Notes under the pieces: model-generated
Database searches by the model: none
What the model saw: the letters and a program-made list of their open reading frames with translations, nothing else
Told to the model about the DNA's origin: nothing
Made by a program: the position numbers and the translations under genes
Shown: one piece after another, positions 44,483 to 57,386 of the stretch
How the letters are laid out: every line of letters begins with the position of its first letter
Position numbering within the stretch: position 1 is the first letter of the stretch
Assembly (NCBI RefSeq): GCF_014905175.1
Contig: NC_057788.1
Location: forward strand, 18,942,154-19,006,153
Reading direction: 5' to 3'
DNA from: Aphidius gifuensis
Lineage: Eukaryota > Arthropoda > Insecta > Hymenoptera > Braconidae
Length of the DNA: 64,000 nt

Positions 44483-45175
44483 TTACTATTGCAGCCCTCC
44501 AGTGAGCCATTGTTATTTTGACTTAACCTAGCTAAACGTTGTCGTTTCACCTTCCTGCTTGAATAACTTAAACTACTTTTTCTTTTCATCGTGCAATAAA
44601 CGCAAACAATATCTAATCAACGATATAATCAACGACAACAAAATCAGCAAACGTGATTGAACGACGTTGGAAAACGTTTTCTGAGAGTACAAATACAAAA
44701 AGGTTATAAAATTAAAAAAAAACAATTTTTTAACACAAATGAAATTTATTCGAAACAATAATAATTTATAAAAATAATTACCATTAAAAATACTTATCAT
44801 TAAAAATAAAATAATTATCAGCGATTCAAAAACTTTTCAAAAATAACGTCCGTATATCACAGTAACACAATTGCAAATGGCCGAGCCTGCTGGTGGAAGC
44901 AACGACTTGCTTCCACATGTTTTCACACACACCAATACAGCAGCGCCGCCTGTTGACTCTGCCGCGTAACAGGCTATTATTTATAATAATTAATAACTCG
45001 GTTGTTTTTTAAGTTATGAAATCGAATAAACGCTAAGAACGATCTCCGTGATAAGCTCTTTAATTTTTAAAAAAAATCATAATGATCGGTTGGGTAGTTG
45101 CTGAAAACATTTGCCTCAAAGGTTTTCATTTTCACATATATATATACATAGATTTTAGTTATTTTTATTTTAATT

Positions 45176-45800
45176 TAAAGCACCCAATCTCAATGGGGAA
45201 ACGACAAGCAGGGAGTCACGGTCTCTCTTTTGTGCTGTCCTTCGTAGCTGCAATTCGAGGCATAAAATAAAATAATCATAACTAAAATAAAATAATATAT
45301 TTTTTATAAAGTAAATTAATTTTCCAATTTATATAAATCCTTTATTTTACAATTTTAATTATTAAATATTTAATTTTTCAATTGGAAAATTTATTTACTT
45401 TTAAAAAAATATATTATTTTATTTTAAAGCACCCAATTTCAATGGGGAAACGACAAGCAGTAAGCCACGGTCTCCCTTTTGTGCTACCCTTCGTAGCTGC
45501 AATTCGAGGCATGAAATTAAATAATAAAAACTGAAATAAAATAATATATTTTTTAAAAAGCAAATTAATTTTCCAATTTTAAAATTAAATATTTAATAGT
45601 TAAAATTGCATAATAAAAGAATTGATAAAAATTGGAAAATTAATTTTCTTTATAAAACATATATTATTTTATTTTAGTTATGATTATTTTATTTTATGCC
45701 TTAATGCAGCTACGAATAACTAAAAGGTAGACCGCGACTCCTACTTGTCTTTTCCCATTAAAATTGGGTGCTAAATTAAAATAATAATAACTAAAATAAA
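45176..45800. repeat. Composite repeat: three ~90-bp blocks and two AT hairpins
   Basis: CACCCAATYTCAATGGGGAA with CGACAAGCAG and CGTAGCTGCAATTCGAGGCA occurs at about 45180 and 45428 in direct sense and at about 45690-45775 inverted. AT-rich hairpins at 45287-45420 and 45538-45680 (AATTAATTTTCCAATTTTA arms) alternate with them and match 8259-8375. Confidence 0.65.
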
Positions 45801-45806
45801 ATCAAG

Positions 45807-45901
45807 AGGTACGGTAGTGCTTCGGGTCAAGTATGAGAAAGAAATGTATGTGTGTTGATGAGAATATGTGTGAGATGAGATTAACTACTACTACCGTGCC
45901 T
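45807..45901. repeat. Hairpin MITE AGGYACGGTAG, copy 3
   Basis: AGGTACGGTAGTGC...CTACTACCGTGCCT, longer centre than copies 1 and 2 (38020-38093, 38795-38864). Confidence 0.6.
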
Positions 45902-46861
45902 TATTATACATCAAATATTTTGTTCCCTTCCGTCGCGAATCTATTAGAAATTTAATTAAAATATGATAGAGTTATATGAGGATGCTGAAGTTTGGTAATG
46001 ATCCCATAAATCGATGACGAGCTTTTTTTTAAAAAAAAAAATCAGATTTTTCCGTTGCGTAATTATATTTAAAGAATAATTTTGATATTTACGGTCTTTG
46101 CATTTTTCTCAAATCGACCAGATTTCTTCCGTTCAGTTGGTAAACTTTGCAATTATTTCTTTTCTCTTTTTTTCATGTTGCTATATTGGCTGCACTGCAT
46201 AATTTTATTATTTATATTCATTCATACATAACCTCCGGAATACGTTGATTCTCACGTCAAATGTAAGATAAAAATTAAACAACATAAATATCTAAATAAA
46301 TATTTTTTATTGATGAGCTCATAGTTCAGTAAAAAAAAATCCCAAAATGTACTCATGATTCTTGACAGCATATAAAAAAGATTCAAGAGTTGCTTGTCAA
46401 TATCGTCCTGAAAAATGTTATCAAGAAATTCAGCATCTCATGACAAATATATATATATATATATATATACATTCATACATTTATTATTATTTATTCATTC
46501 ATTAGATACTATTTATTTATTAAAATGTACGCATTATATAATATTCTATATTTTTTCTGTTTTTTTGTAGACAGACAACCCATAAGATATTTTAATAATG
46601 AATTGATTCGAAAAATTAATTTTATTTTTAAAATAGTTGAAAAGTGATATTTAATTCCAATTTCATCAAGTTAAGATAAACTGACATCATTTAATTCTTT
46701 TAGAAATAACTACGTTGAAAATAAAATAAATTATTCAAAATAATTCATAATTAAAATATAATAAAAAGTAAATGATAATTGTATCTTTTGTATCTAATGT
46801 ATTGATCGTATCTCAACGTTCTTGATGTATAACTAATAAATTGCCATTATCATATTTGGTT
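45902..46861. other. Intergenic, nothing recognised
   Basis: AT-rich. A TA dinucleotide run (about 46446-46468). No gene. Confidence 0.35.
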
Positions 46862-46930
46862 CTGCGGCGCATCGGTAACGTGTTTTATATCTATCTGGTT
46901 GGACCCCAGTTTGATTCCCGTTCGAGGCAA
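46862..46930 (+). repeat. tRNA-like sequence, probable SINE head
   Basis: GCGGCGCATCGGTAACGTG resembles an A box region and CAGTTTGATTCCCGTTCGAG a T-arm/B box. It does not fold cleanly as a tRNA (no convincing anticodon arm) and is followed by AT-rich sequence, so a tRNA-derived SINE or a tRNA pseudogene is more likely than a working tRNA. Confidence 0.4.
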
Positions 46931-47440
46931 TTAGATTTTGTAGTTTAGAAAATAAAAAAAAACTTTGTTTTCATTAACTCGTATAATCAATGTTCTACTA
47001 AAATAAAATTGATTAAATTTTTTTTTTTAAATTTAAATATTTACTCAATTAATCGTTTGTATTGAACATTTTGTCATTCGAAATAAGTAGTTGATGATCT
47101 TGTTATAAACCATCGACCGTTTGTAACAAGAAGCTAGTGGCATATTTTTAGAAGTATTCTTCTTCTCCACCATTCTATGGTTTGGAACAAAACGCCATCT
47201 GCATAAAAAAACAGAATTTGGTTTGTGTCAAGAAGAACGTGGTTTACGTTTAGAAGTATTCTTCTTAAAGCAAACCATCTATGGTTTGAAACAAGAAACC
47301 ATTTTCATGAAACAAACAGAATATTGTTTTTGCCAAGACTTTTCTTTTTTTTTATTACAAATCAATTATTGTTTATAATAAACTGTTTTCTTCTTTTTTC
47401 AGAGAATGTATTGCTCAGGAGTTTTTTTCTGAAAAATAGT
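46931..47440. other. AT-rich, with a short diverged direct repeat
   Basis: AGAAGTATTCTTCTT occurs at about 47150 and 47252, each followed by CCATCTATGGTTTG-like sequence about 15 bases on. No gene. Confidence 0.35.
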
Positions 47441-47572
47441 GTTGGTTGCCGTTATACACAAGCTGACTCTCTCCTGGTGGTAAGAGTGGAGGATGGGGGG
47501 AAATCCTCGCAGATCCCATAGTCACTGACTTTTCTACTTTATCGGTCAAAAAATCGGTGACAATATATATAT
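47441..47572 (-). mobile_element. LTR end fragment
   Basis: GTTGGTTGCCGTTATACACA to ATCGGTGACA matches the last ~130 bp of the element at 7183-7769. A truncated LTR scrap. Confidence 0.65.
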
Positions 47573-48084
47573 ATTTCTTTATTTGTTCCATATATATAAA
47601 TAAAAAAAAGATAAGAAAATATTAAAAAAACAAATAACTCGTAAATAAAGTACTACTTTGTAGAAAGAAAGATTTATTTGTGAATAAGTAAATAACTTGA
47701 CTTTTCAATATTCATTACAATTAATTTATCAATTTTAGATATTTTTTCCAGTAAAAAATAACAAATAATATTACGAAATAGATAAATATTGAGTAAACAA
47801 ATAATCACTTATATTCCAATTATAAAAAAAAGAAAAGTAACGGCGGTTCTTTCTTCTGTGATTGGTTGTTCTGTTTCCCTAGATTGATATTCTTTTTTCT
47901 TCTCTGTCTTTATTTTAAACAATAAAATAAATTTATTATTCTGTTTCTTCGTCTGTTTTTTCTTAATTTTTTTTTATTTGTTAATTTTATAATATTGTGG
48001 TTGGCAACGGTTGCTGTGGGGTCAAACATTCTATCTCGTTTTTTTAATAATAAAATAAAGTTATCCTGTTTTTTCGTCTTTTTT
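47573..48084. other. AT-rich, nothing recognised
   Basis: No gene. Several T-rich runs. Confidence 0.3.
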
Positions 48085-48805
48085 TTAGGTGCGTAAACTA
48101 ACCATGCATCAGTTCTAGAAAAATTTTCTAGGATACTTAATAGAAGCGTCCTAATTTGCACTATTTTGTACCGTAAATGTTTTAATTTGTATCTCAAAAT
48201 TAAAGGGTGGAGAGAGGGTTAAAAATCTACTTTTTTTTTTTGATGAATTAGGGAGGAAAAATAATTACTACAAACGCATAATAATTTGTAACTAAAAAAT
48301 AACAACAAAAAAAAAAACTATTTAATCCAAAATGTTAATTGACAGTTTATTTATTTATTCAACTCATACATGCCCTACATGCAATTCATACAATTGCATA
48401 TCTGCTTTAATAATCAACATATTTTGATGTTTTTTTTCCAAAGTAAAGTTGTACTTTAATTTGTACCATTAAATTTAAAATAAAAAAAAAATTATTTAAA
48501 AATATTTATTTTTGAAAGCAGTATAGAAACATTTTGGAGTAAATATTTATTCTTTGTTGTTATTTTTGAGGTACAAGTTTCGGGCTGGGTGGTACAAATT
48601 AGTAGGAATTATTTTGTGTGTGTATTAATTTTTTTTCCCCCTAAGCCATCTAAAAAAAAAGTAGATTTTTAACCCTTCCTCCACTATTTAATTTTGAAAT
48701 AAAAATTAAAACAATTACAGTACAAAATAGTACCAATTGAGACGCTTCTAATGAGTATCTTAGAAAATTTTTCTAGGACTAGGTTCACGCATTCCTGTCT
48801 TATCT
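48085..48805. mobile_element. Foldback element with ~150-bp inverted arms, ~720 bp
   Basis: 48085-48235 (GAAAAATTTTCTAGGATACT, TAGAAGCGTCCTAATTTG, GTTAAAAATCTAC) is the inverse of 48650-48805 (GTAGATTTTTAACCC, CAATTGAGACGCTTCTAATG, TCTTAGAAAATTTTTCTAGG). The interior is AT-rich without coding. The ends are fuzzy, so no duplication could be assigned. Confidence 0.65.
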
Positions 48806-49740
48806 CTATTTTTTTTTTCAAACTTAAAGAGGTAGAGAGACGTGCCGCAGGCGCGTCATGTTAACTTGTATAAAATATATAAGGAATATAATTCATATTC
48901 AGTTTATATAAGAAATTTAAGGTTGATTCTGGATAATTAAGTTTCTACGCGAATTTTTGTGGCTTATTTTTTGAATGAAATAGTTATCTGCACTGTTTAT
49001 TTTTTTACAATCTTTTCTCCTTCAAACTTTTTGAGATAATGAGTGTCGAAGTTGACAACTTTTATACACAGGTGCCATTTCAAACTTTTATATTTCAGAC
49101 GTTCCTTTTCTACGGAATATTTTTACATTTACTATCAAAATGTAGTGCTTGAAAAGACCAATACGCTACATTCATTTGAATTTTTTCTCTTTCGGGTTTT
49201 AAAAGATAATTAACTTCCAAACATTAAAATTTTTTTGCTCTTCGCATGTAGAATGTACATTTTGCTTGCTAGTGTGTATACGATACACGCATGCTACTGA
49301 AGAACGTGATTATTTAACTAATAATAGAGCGTCCTCGTATGCGGCCCTCTAAACCTAAAAATATTAATACATGCATGCTTGTTGTATGTTAACATTTAAT
49401 GAAAATATTGATGTTATTTTCATTATAAAACAGTATGAAATACATTATCAACTCAATTGATACTATAATTAGTTATTGATATTTTTTTAAATATTTACAA
49501 TGAATTTTGAGTTCGTTATCACTCAAATTAATAAAGTAGAACAATCAAAACAAGAATTATGGATGAAATAATGATTATTTAAACCCACGTAATAATCGCT
49601 TAAAACATTTAAATAAATTATTTTTAAAAATTCATTATTTGAATATCATACGCAGTTATATTGTCACGTTTATAGAAGAAAGACGTAAATGCCAAAAACT
49701 TCGAATTTAAAAAAAAAAGGTCGTATCTTTAAAGCTTTTA
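48806..49740. other. Intergenic, nothing recognised
   Basis: AT-rich unique-looking DNA. No reading frame or repeat arm supported. Confidence 0.35.
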
Positions 49741-49762
49741 ATTTTTAGGTAAATTTAAGGCT

Positions 49763-50708
49763 TTGAAGCAAAAAAAAAAAAGCGTATATTCAGAGACAGC
49801 ACCGGAGAAGTTGGGACACCGGGGGGATGCCTCTTCCACTGATAGTCTTCAACAAGAGCTACCCGAGACTGGGCCTAAAAAGCTTAGGGGTGCAGCCAAG
49901 AGAAAGAGGGCGATAGCAAGGGGCGCAGGCACCCCTATGGGGGGAACTGTTAAACCCGTTAAAGCTCAAAAACGGGCCAGACAACCTCAATCGGCTTAAC
50001 AAGAGCACAAGAAGAAACGGGATGAGACGGATAAATTCTCATTTGCGGTTGCAACTGCCGATGTGCCCAAACTCGTGATTATTCACGAGGACCGGTCGGA
50101 CATATTGGAGGAGGAGTCCAACCTGATGTAAGGGGAATTTCTGGAAAGGATGGACGAAATAGCGTGCGGAGTTAATATTCGCGGTGTTAGTATGTGCAGA
50201 GATAAACTTAGAAAATGGATATAGGAACAAGAGGTCTGTATCTGTTCCGATAGTCAAGCAGTGCTGTCGGCAATTGACGCACCAGCAGACAAATCAGCCT
50301 TGTTGAGGGAATGCCGGGAGAAATTAAATTTACTGGCATCGCGAAACAAGGTCAAACTTTTATGGGTACCGGGACATTCGGGAATCCAGGGTAATGAGAC
50401 AGCTGATGAACTGGCTTGCGGAGGTTCGGCATTGAGACTCTATAGGCCGAGACCAGTCGTAGGGGTTGCGGATCGCTTTGTTAAGACAGAAATTCGCGAC
50501 TATCAACACAGGGTACATAAGAAATTATGGAGAGAGAAGCCCAAGGCGAGGCAGACTCACGATTTTCTAGGTGAACCATATGACTAGGTGTCAGCTAAGG
50601 CTAGTAGTAGGACTGGTAACGAGACACTGTGTAGACTCAGGGCACATCTGAAAAGGATAGGACTAGTACGGGATGACACTTGTCGCAAGTGCGACAACGA
50701 GTCATGTG
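49763..50708 (+). pseudogene. Internally deleted LINE: ORF1 remnant joined to RNase H
   Basis: GC-richer than its surroundings. 49763-49998 gives a Lys/Arg/Pro-rich ORF1-like start (GPKKLRGAAKRKRAIARGAG) ending in a stop. The same frame goes on as ATADVPKLVIIHEDRSDILE, like the gag-type region of insect non-LTR elements. Directly after (about 50230), another frame reads VCICSDSQAVLSAI and LLWVPGHSGIQGNETADELA, the catalytic Asp and HSG.GNE.AD motifs of a LINE RNase H. A C-terminal zinc-knuckle-like CRKCDNESC runs into the gap. Endonuclease and reverse transcriptase are missing entirely. Stops at 50221 and 50584. Confidence 0.8.
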
Positions 50709-50808
50709 NNNNNNNNNNNNNNNNNNNNNNNNNNNNNNNNNNNNNNNNNNNNNNNNNNNNNNNNNNNNNNNNNNNNNNNNNNNNNNNNNNNNNNNNNNNN
50801 NNNNNNNN
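50709..50808. other. Assembly gap (100 N)
   Basis: Exactly 100 Ns, the usual placeholder for a gap of unknown size. It separates the LINE remnant from the satellite array, so the array may continue leftward for an unknown distance. Confidence 0.95.
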
Positions 50809-53800
50809 AAAAAAAATTGAAACAATACGTATGGGGCTGAAAAAATTAAAACAATACGTATGGGGTAAAAAAAAATTAAACAATACATTATGGGGCTGAA
50901 AAAATTAAAGCAATACGTATGGGGTCAAAAATTTGAAAACAATACGTATGGGGTCAAAAAATTAAAGCAATACGTAGGGCTAAAAAAATTAAAACAATAC
51001 GTATGGGGCTGAAAAAATTAAAGCAATACGTATGGGGTCAAAAAAATTAAAGCAATATGTATGGGGCTAAAAAAAATTAAAGCAATGTGTATGGGGCTGA
51101 AAAAAAATTGAAGCAATACGTATGGGGCTAACGAAAATTAAAGCAATACGTATGGGGCAAAAAAAAAATAAAAGCAATACGTATGGGGCAGGAAAAAAAT
51201 TAAAGCAATACGTATGGGGCTGAAAAAATTGAAACAATACGTATGGGGCTGAAAAAAATTAAAAACAATATAATGGCACGTATGGGGTCAAAAAAAAACA
51301 ATACGTATGGGGCTGAAAAAATTTAAAAAACAATACGTAAAAAATAAGCAATACGTATGGGGCTAACGAAAATTAAAGCAATACGTATGGGGCTGAAAAA
51401 AAATTAAAGCAATACGTATGGGGTCAAAAAAAAATTAAAGAAATATGTATGGGGCGAAAAAAAATAAAAGCAATACGTATGGAGCTGAAAAATTAAGCAA
51501 TACGTATGGGGCTGAAAAAATTAAAACAATACGTATGGGACTGAAAAAAATTGAAGAATATTAGGGGCTGAAAAAAAATTAAAAATTAATACGTATGGGG
51601 GCTAAAAAATCAAGCAATATGTATGGGGCTAAAAAAAAAAACAATGTGTATGGGGCTGAAAAAAAATTGAGCTGTGCATGTATGGGCTGGAAAAAATTGA
51701 AGCAATACGTATATGGGGCTAAAAAATAAAAGCAATACGTATGGGGTCAAAAAAAAAAATTAAGAAACAATATGTATGGGGCTAAAAAAATTCAAACAAT
51801 ACGTATAAGGGGCTGAAAAAAAATTAAAACAATACATTATGGGGCTGAAAAAAACTCAAGCAATACATTATGGGGCTGAAAAAAAATTAAAGCAATACGT
51901 ATGGGGCTATGAAAAAATTAAAGAAGCAATACGTATGAAGCTAGGAAAAAACGGCAATACGTATGGGGCTGCTGAAAATTCCGTATGCAATACAGTATGG
52001 ACTTTGGCAAAAATTAAAGCAATACGTATGGGGTCAAAAAAAATTAAAGCAATACGTATGGGGCTAAAAAAATTAAAGCAATACGTATGGGGTCAAAAAA
52101 AAATTCAAGCAATATGAATGGGGCTGAAAAAATTCAAGCAATACGTATGGGGCTGAAAAAAATTGAAGCAATACGTATGGGGTCAAAAAAAATTGAATCA
52201 ATACGTGAAGGGTAAAAAAAAATAAAAGCAATACGTATGGGGCTAAAAAAATTAAAGCAATACGTATGGGTCTAAAAAAAATTAAAGCAATACGTATGGG
52301 ACTGAAAAAAAATTAAAGCAATACGTATGGGGCTGAAAAAAATTAAAGCAATACGTATGGGGTCAGAAAAAATTAAAGCAATAAGTATGGGGCTAAAAAA
52401 AACTCAAGCAATACGTATGGAGCTAAAAAAAACTAAAGCAATACGTATGGGGTCAAAAAAAATTAAAGCGATACGTATGGGGCTAACAATAATTAAAGCA
52501 ATACGTATGGGGCTGAAAAAAATTAAAGCAATACGTATGGGGTCAAAAAAAAATTAAAGCAATATGTATAGGGCTAAAAAAAATTGAAGCAATACGTATG
52601 GGGCTGAAAAAAATTAAAGCAATACGTATGGGGCTGAAAAAAATTAAAGTAATACGTATGGAGCTAAAAAAAATTCAAGCAATATGTATGGGGCTAAAAA
52701 AAATTAAAGCAATGTGTATGGGGCTAACAAAAATAAAAGCAATACGTATGGGGCTGTAAAATTTAAAGCAATACGTATGGGGCTGAAAAAAATTAAAGCA
52801 ATACGTATGGGACTGAAAAAAAATTAAAGCAATACGTATGGGGCTGAAAAAAATTAAAGCAATACGTATGGGGTCAAAAAAAATTAAAGCAATACGTATG
52901 GGGCTAAAAAAATTAAAGCAATACGTATGGGGTCAAAAAAAAATTCAAGCAATATGAATGGGGCTAAAAAAAATTCAAGCAATACGTATGGGGCTGAAAA
53001 AAATTAAAGCAATATGTATGGGGCTAAAAAAAATTGAAGGAATACGTATGGGGCTAAAAAAAAGTAAAGCAATACGTATGGGGTCAAAAAAAATTAAAGC
53101 AATACGTATGGGGTCAAAAAAAATTAAAACAATACGTGAGGGGTGAAAAAAAATTAAGAAAAAGCAAAGCAATATATGGGAACAAAATTAAAGCAATACG
53201 TATGGGGCTAAAAAAAATTAAAAACAATACGTATGGGGTCAAAATTAAAATAAGCGCATTATGGGGCTAAAAAACTCAAGCTGTAATACACGTATGGGGC
53301 TAAAAAAGTAAAAACAGGCACGTATGGGGTCAAAAAAAATTAAAGCAATACGTATGGGGTCAAAAAAAATTAAAACAATACGTGAGGGGTGAAAAAAAAT
53401 TAAAGCAATACATATGGGGCTAAAAAAAATTAAAGCAATACGTATGGGGCTGAAAAAAATTAAAGCAATACGTATGGGGCTGAAAAAAATTTAAGCAATA
53501 CGTATGGGGCTAAAAAAAACTCAAGCAATACGTATAGGGCTAAAACAAACTAAAGCAATACGTATGAGGTCAAAAAAACTCAAGCAATACGTATGGGGCT
53601 GAAAAAAATTCAACCAATACGTATGGGGCTAACAAAAATAAAAGCAATACGTATGATTCAAAAAAAAAGCAAGCACGTATATATATGGGGCTGAAAAAAT
53701 TAAGCAATACGTATGGGGCTAACAAAAATAAAAAGCAATACAATATGGGGCTGTAAAAATTAAAGCAATACATTATGGGGCTAAAAAAAATTAAAGCAAT

Positions 53801-56800
53801 ACGTATGGGGTCAAAAAAAAATTAAAGCAATATGTATGGGGCTAAAAAAAATTGAGGCAATACGTATGGGACTGAGAAAAAATTAAAGCAATACGTATGG
53901 GGCTGAAAAAAATTAAAGCAATACGTATGGGGTCAAAAAAAATTAAAGCAATATGTATGGGGCTAAAAAAAATTCAAGCAATACGTATGGGACTGAGAAA
54001 AAATTAAAGCAATACGTATGGGGCTGAAAATAATTAAAGCAATACGTATGGGGCTGAAAAAAATTAAAGCAATACGTATGGGGCTAACGAAAATTAAAGC
54101 AATACGTATGGGGCTAACGAAATGTAAAGCAATACGTATGGGGCTAAAAAAAATTAAAGCAATACGTATGGGGTCAAAAAAAAATTAAAGCAATATGTAT
54201 GGGGCTAAAAAAAATTGAGGCAATACGTATGGGACTGAGAAAAAATTAAAGCAATACGAATGAGACTGAAAAAAATAAAAACAATACGTATGGGGTAAAA
54301 AAATTAAAAACAATACGTATAGGGGTCAAAAATTAAAGCAATACATGGGGCTAAAAAATTAAAGCAATACGTATGGGGCTAAAAAAAATTAAAGCAATAC
54401 ATTATGCAAGGTCAAAAAAAATTAAAGCAATACGTATGGGTACTAAAAAAGGGTAAAAACAATACGTATGGGACTGAAAAAAATTAAAGCAATACGTATG
54501 GGGCTGGAAATAATTAAAAAACGTGTAGCGTATGGGGCTAAAAAAAGTGAAAACCGTATGGGGTCAAAAAAAATTAAAGCAATATGTATGGGGGCTAAAA
54601 AATTAAAAAAAGCAATGTATGTATGGGGCTGAAAAAATTTTAGCAATACGTATGGGGCTGAAAAAAAAAAATTAAAACAATACATTATGGGGTCAAAAAA
54701 ATTAAACAATACGTATGGGGCTGAAAAAATTAAAGCAAAACGTATGGGGTCAAAAAAAAATTAAAGCAATACGTATGGGGCTGTAAAAAAATTAAAGCAA
54801 TACGTATGGGGCTGAAAAAAAATCAAAACAATACTACAGTATGGGGTCAAAAATTAAAGCAATATATGTATGGGGGCTAAAAATTCAAGCAATACGTATG
54901 GGGCTAAAAAAAATTAAAGCAATACGTATGGGGCTGAAAAAAAATTAATGCAATACGTATTGGACTGAAAAAAAATTGAAGCAATACGTATGGGGCTGAA
55001 AAAAATTAAAGTAATACGTATGGGGCTGAAAAAAATTGAAGCAATACGTATGGGGTCAAAAAAAATTGAAACAATACGTGAAGGGTGAAAAAAAATTAAA
55101 GCAATACGTATGGGACTGAAAAAAAATTAAAGCAATACGTATGGGGCTGAAAAAAATTAAAGCAATACGTATGGGGTCAAAATAAATTAAAGCAATACGT
55201 ATGGGGTCAAAAAAAATTAAAGCGATACGTATGGGGCTAACAAAAATTAAAGCAATACGTATGGGGCTGAAAATAATTAAAGCAATACGTATGGGGCTAA
55301 AAAAAATTGAAGCAATACGTATGGGGTCAAAAAAAAATTGAAGCAATACGTATGGGGCTGAAAAAAATTGAAGCAATACGTATGGGGTCAAAAAAAAATT
55401 AAAGCAATATGTATGGGGCTAAAAAAAATTAAAGCAATGCGTATGGGGCTGAAAAAATTGAAAACAATACGTATGGGGCTGAAGAAAATTAAAAACAATA
55501 CGTATGGGGTCAAAAATTAAAAACAATACGTATGGGGCTGGAAAAAAAGTGCAAAAACAATACGTATGGGCGTCAAAAATGGCATTATGGGGCTAACGAA
55601 AATTAAAGCAATACGTATGGGGCTAAAAAAAATTAAAGCAATACGTATGGGGTCAAAAAAAAATTAAAGCAATATGTATGGGGCTAAAAAAAATTCAAGC
55701 AATACGTATGGGGCTGAAAAAAATTAAAGCAATACGTATGGGGCTGAAAAAAAATTAATGCAATACGTATTGGACTGAAAAAAAATTGAAGCAATACGTA
55801 TGGGGCTGAAAAAAATAAAAGCAATAATGTGTATGGAATGAAAAAAATTGGAAACAATAGCAATACAGTATGGGGCTAAGAAAAAAGAAAAATTAAAGCA
55901 ATACGTATGGGGTCAAAAAAAAATTAAAGCAATACGTATGGGGCTGGAAAAAAATTAAAAGCAATACGTATGTCAAAAAAAATTGAAAGCTTGATACATT
56001 ATGGAAAATTAACGAAAATTAAAAATAAATACATTATGGGGCTAAAAAAAATTAAAGCAATACGTATGGGGTCAAAAAAAAATTAAAGCAATATGTATGG
56101 GGCTAAAAAAAATTCAAGCAATACGTATGGGGCTGAAAAAAATTAAAGCAATACGTATGGGGCTGAAAAAAATTAATGCAATACGTATTGGACTGAAAAA
56201 AAATTGAAGCAATACGTATGGGGCTGAAAAAAATTAAAGCAATACGTATGGGGCTGAAAAAAAATTAAAGCAATACGTATGGGGCTAAAAAAAATTAAAG
56301 CAATACGTATGGGGCTAAAAAAAATTAAAGCAATACGTATGGGGCTGAAAAAAAAAAGTGAAAATATGCATGTGGCTGAAAAAATCCAAACAATACGTAT
56401 TGGGGCTGTAAAAAAATCTGAAGCAATACGTATGGGGCTGAAAAAATTGAAACAATACGTATGGGGCTAAAAAATTAAAACAATACGTAAGGGTGAAATT
56501 AAAGCAATACGTATGGGACTGAAAAAAAATTAAAGCAATACGTATGGGGCTGAAAAAAATTAAAGCAATACGTATGGGGTCAAAATAAATTAAAGCAATA
56601 CGTATGGGGTCAAAAAAAATTAAAGCGATACGTATGGGGCTAACAAAAATTAAAGCAATACGTATGGGGCTGAAAATAATTAAAGCAATACGTATGGGGT
56701 CAAAAAAAAATTAAAGCAATATGTATGGGGCTAAAAAAAATTAAAGCAATGTGTATGAGGCTGAAAAAAAATTGAAGCAATACGTATGGGGTCAAAAAAA

Positions 56801-57386
56801 AATTCAAGCAATATGAATGGGGCTAAAAAAAATTCAAGCAATACGTATGGGGCTGAAAAAAATTGAAGCAATACGTATGGGGTCAAAAAAAATTGAAACA
56901 ATAAGTACGGGGCTAAAAAAAACTCAAGCAATACGTATGGAGCTAAAAAAAACTAAAGCAATACGTATGGGGTCAAAAAAAATTAAAGCGATACGTATGG
57001 GGCTAACAAAAATTAAAGCAATACGTATGGGGCTGAAAAAAATTAAAGCAATACGTATGGGGTCAAAAAAAATTGAAACAATACGTGAAGGGTGAAAAAA
57101 AATTAAAGCAATACGTATGGGACTGAAAAAAAATTAAAGCAATACGTATGGGGCTGAAAAAAATTAAAGCAATACGTATGGGGTCAAAATAAATCAAAGC
57201 AACAAAGTACGTAAAAATTAAAGCAATACGTATGGGGTTAAAAATTAAAGTAATACGTATGGGGTCAAAAAAAATTAAAGTAATACGTATGGGCTAACAA
57301 AAAATTAAAGCAATACGTAAGGAGGTTGAAAAAAATTAGTATGGTGCTGGGTCACGTATGGGGTCAAAAAATTAAAAGCAATATGT
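50809..57386 (+). repeat. 30-bp satellite array, left block
   Basis: Over 200 tandem units of 30 bp. Each has AATTAAAGCAATACGTATGG, then GGCTGAAAAA or the variants GGTCAAAAAA, GACTGAGAAA, GGCTAACAAA. The period is exact for long stretches and the unit contains the palindrome ATACGTAT. Because 30 is a multiple of 3, long frames encoding MGLKKIKAIR repeats appear on the plus strand and FFSPIRIAL repeats on the minus. These are not genes. Variant units recur in fixed order (52390-52550 against 56910-57070), showing higher-order repeats. Some stretches (50809-52000, 53155-53330, 54250-54870, 55440-56040) are full of indels. Confidence 0.9.

Larger units (their letters stand above)
41326..44589 (-). 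pseudogene. Helitron Rep/helicase gene, copy 2, deleted and interrupted
   Basis: Start ATG at 44589 (MKRKSSLSYSSRKVK), with the N-terminal region interrupted by the MITE at 44177-44482. Then the Helitron N domain: NMNLKCNNCRALKWSKEPPG and LCCSGGKV (zinc-binding Cys), interrupted by the TTAA-flanked element at 43243-43749. Rep follows: FGATEIRHG, a one-base loss near 42862, DEVAVLIVG, an in-frame TGA near 42445, FVGGPRYMQQRKQDAM, the HUH motif GLPHVHLLVW (42038-42046) and the two-Tyr motif QYICSYINKG. At about 41510 Rep jumps directly to a C-terminal helicase piece (LAPKNDTVNVINEKILSMFE), so the helicase core including Walker A is deleted. Inactive. Confidence 0.85.
39673..45152. mobile_element. 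Helitron copy 2 with two outward 5' ends
   Basis: 39673-41325 and about 44090-45152 are inverted copies. Each outer end begins TCTATRTATATATATATGTG (TC start of Helitrons), preceded by host A on the left (39672) and followed by host T on the right (45153), i.e. an A^T target. Between the arms lies a minus-strand Rep/helicase gene whose start codon is in the right arm. There is no CTAG 3' end. Left-arm-only insertion: 40124-40650. Both arms carry a ~310-bp MITE at the same site. Confidence 0.75.

Noticed and set aside
46862..46930. Functional tRNA gene
   Set aside because: A- and B-box-like motifs are present but I could not draw a full cloverleaf with a clear anticodon arm.
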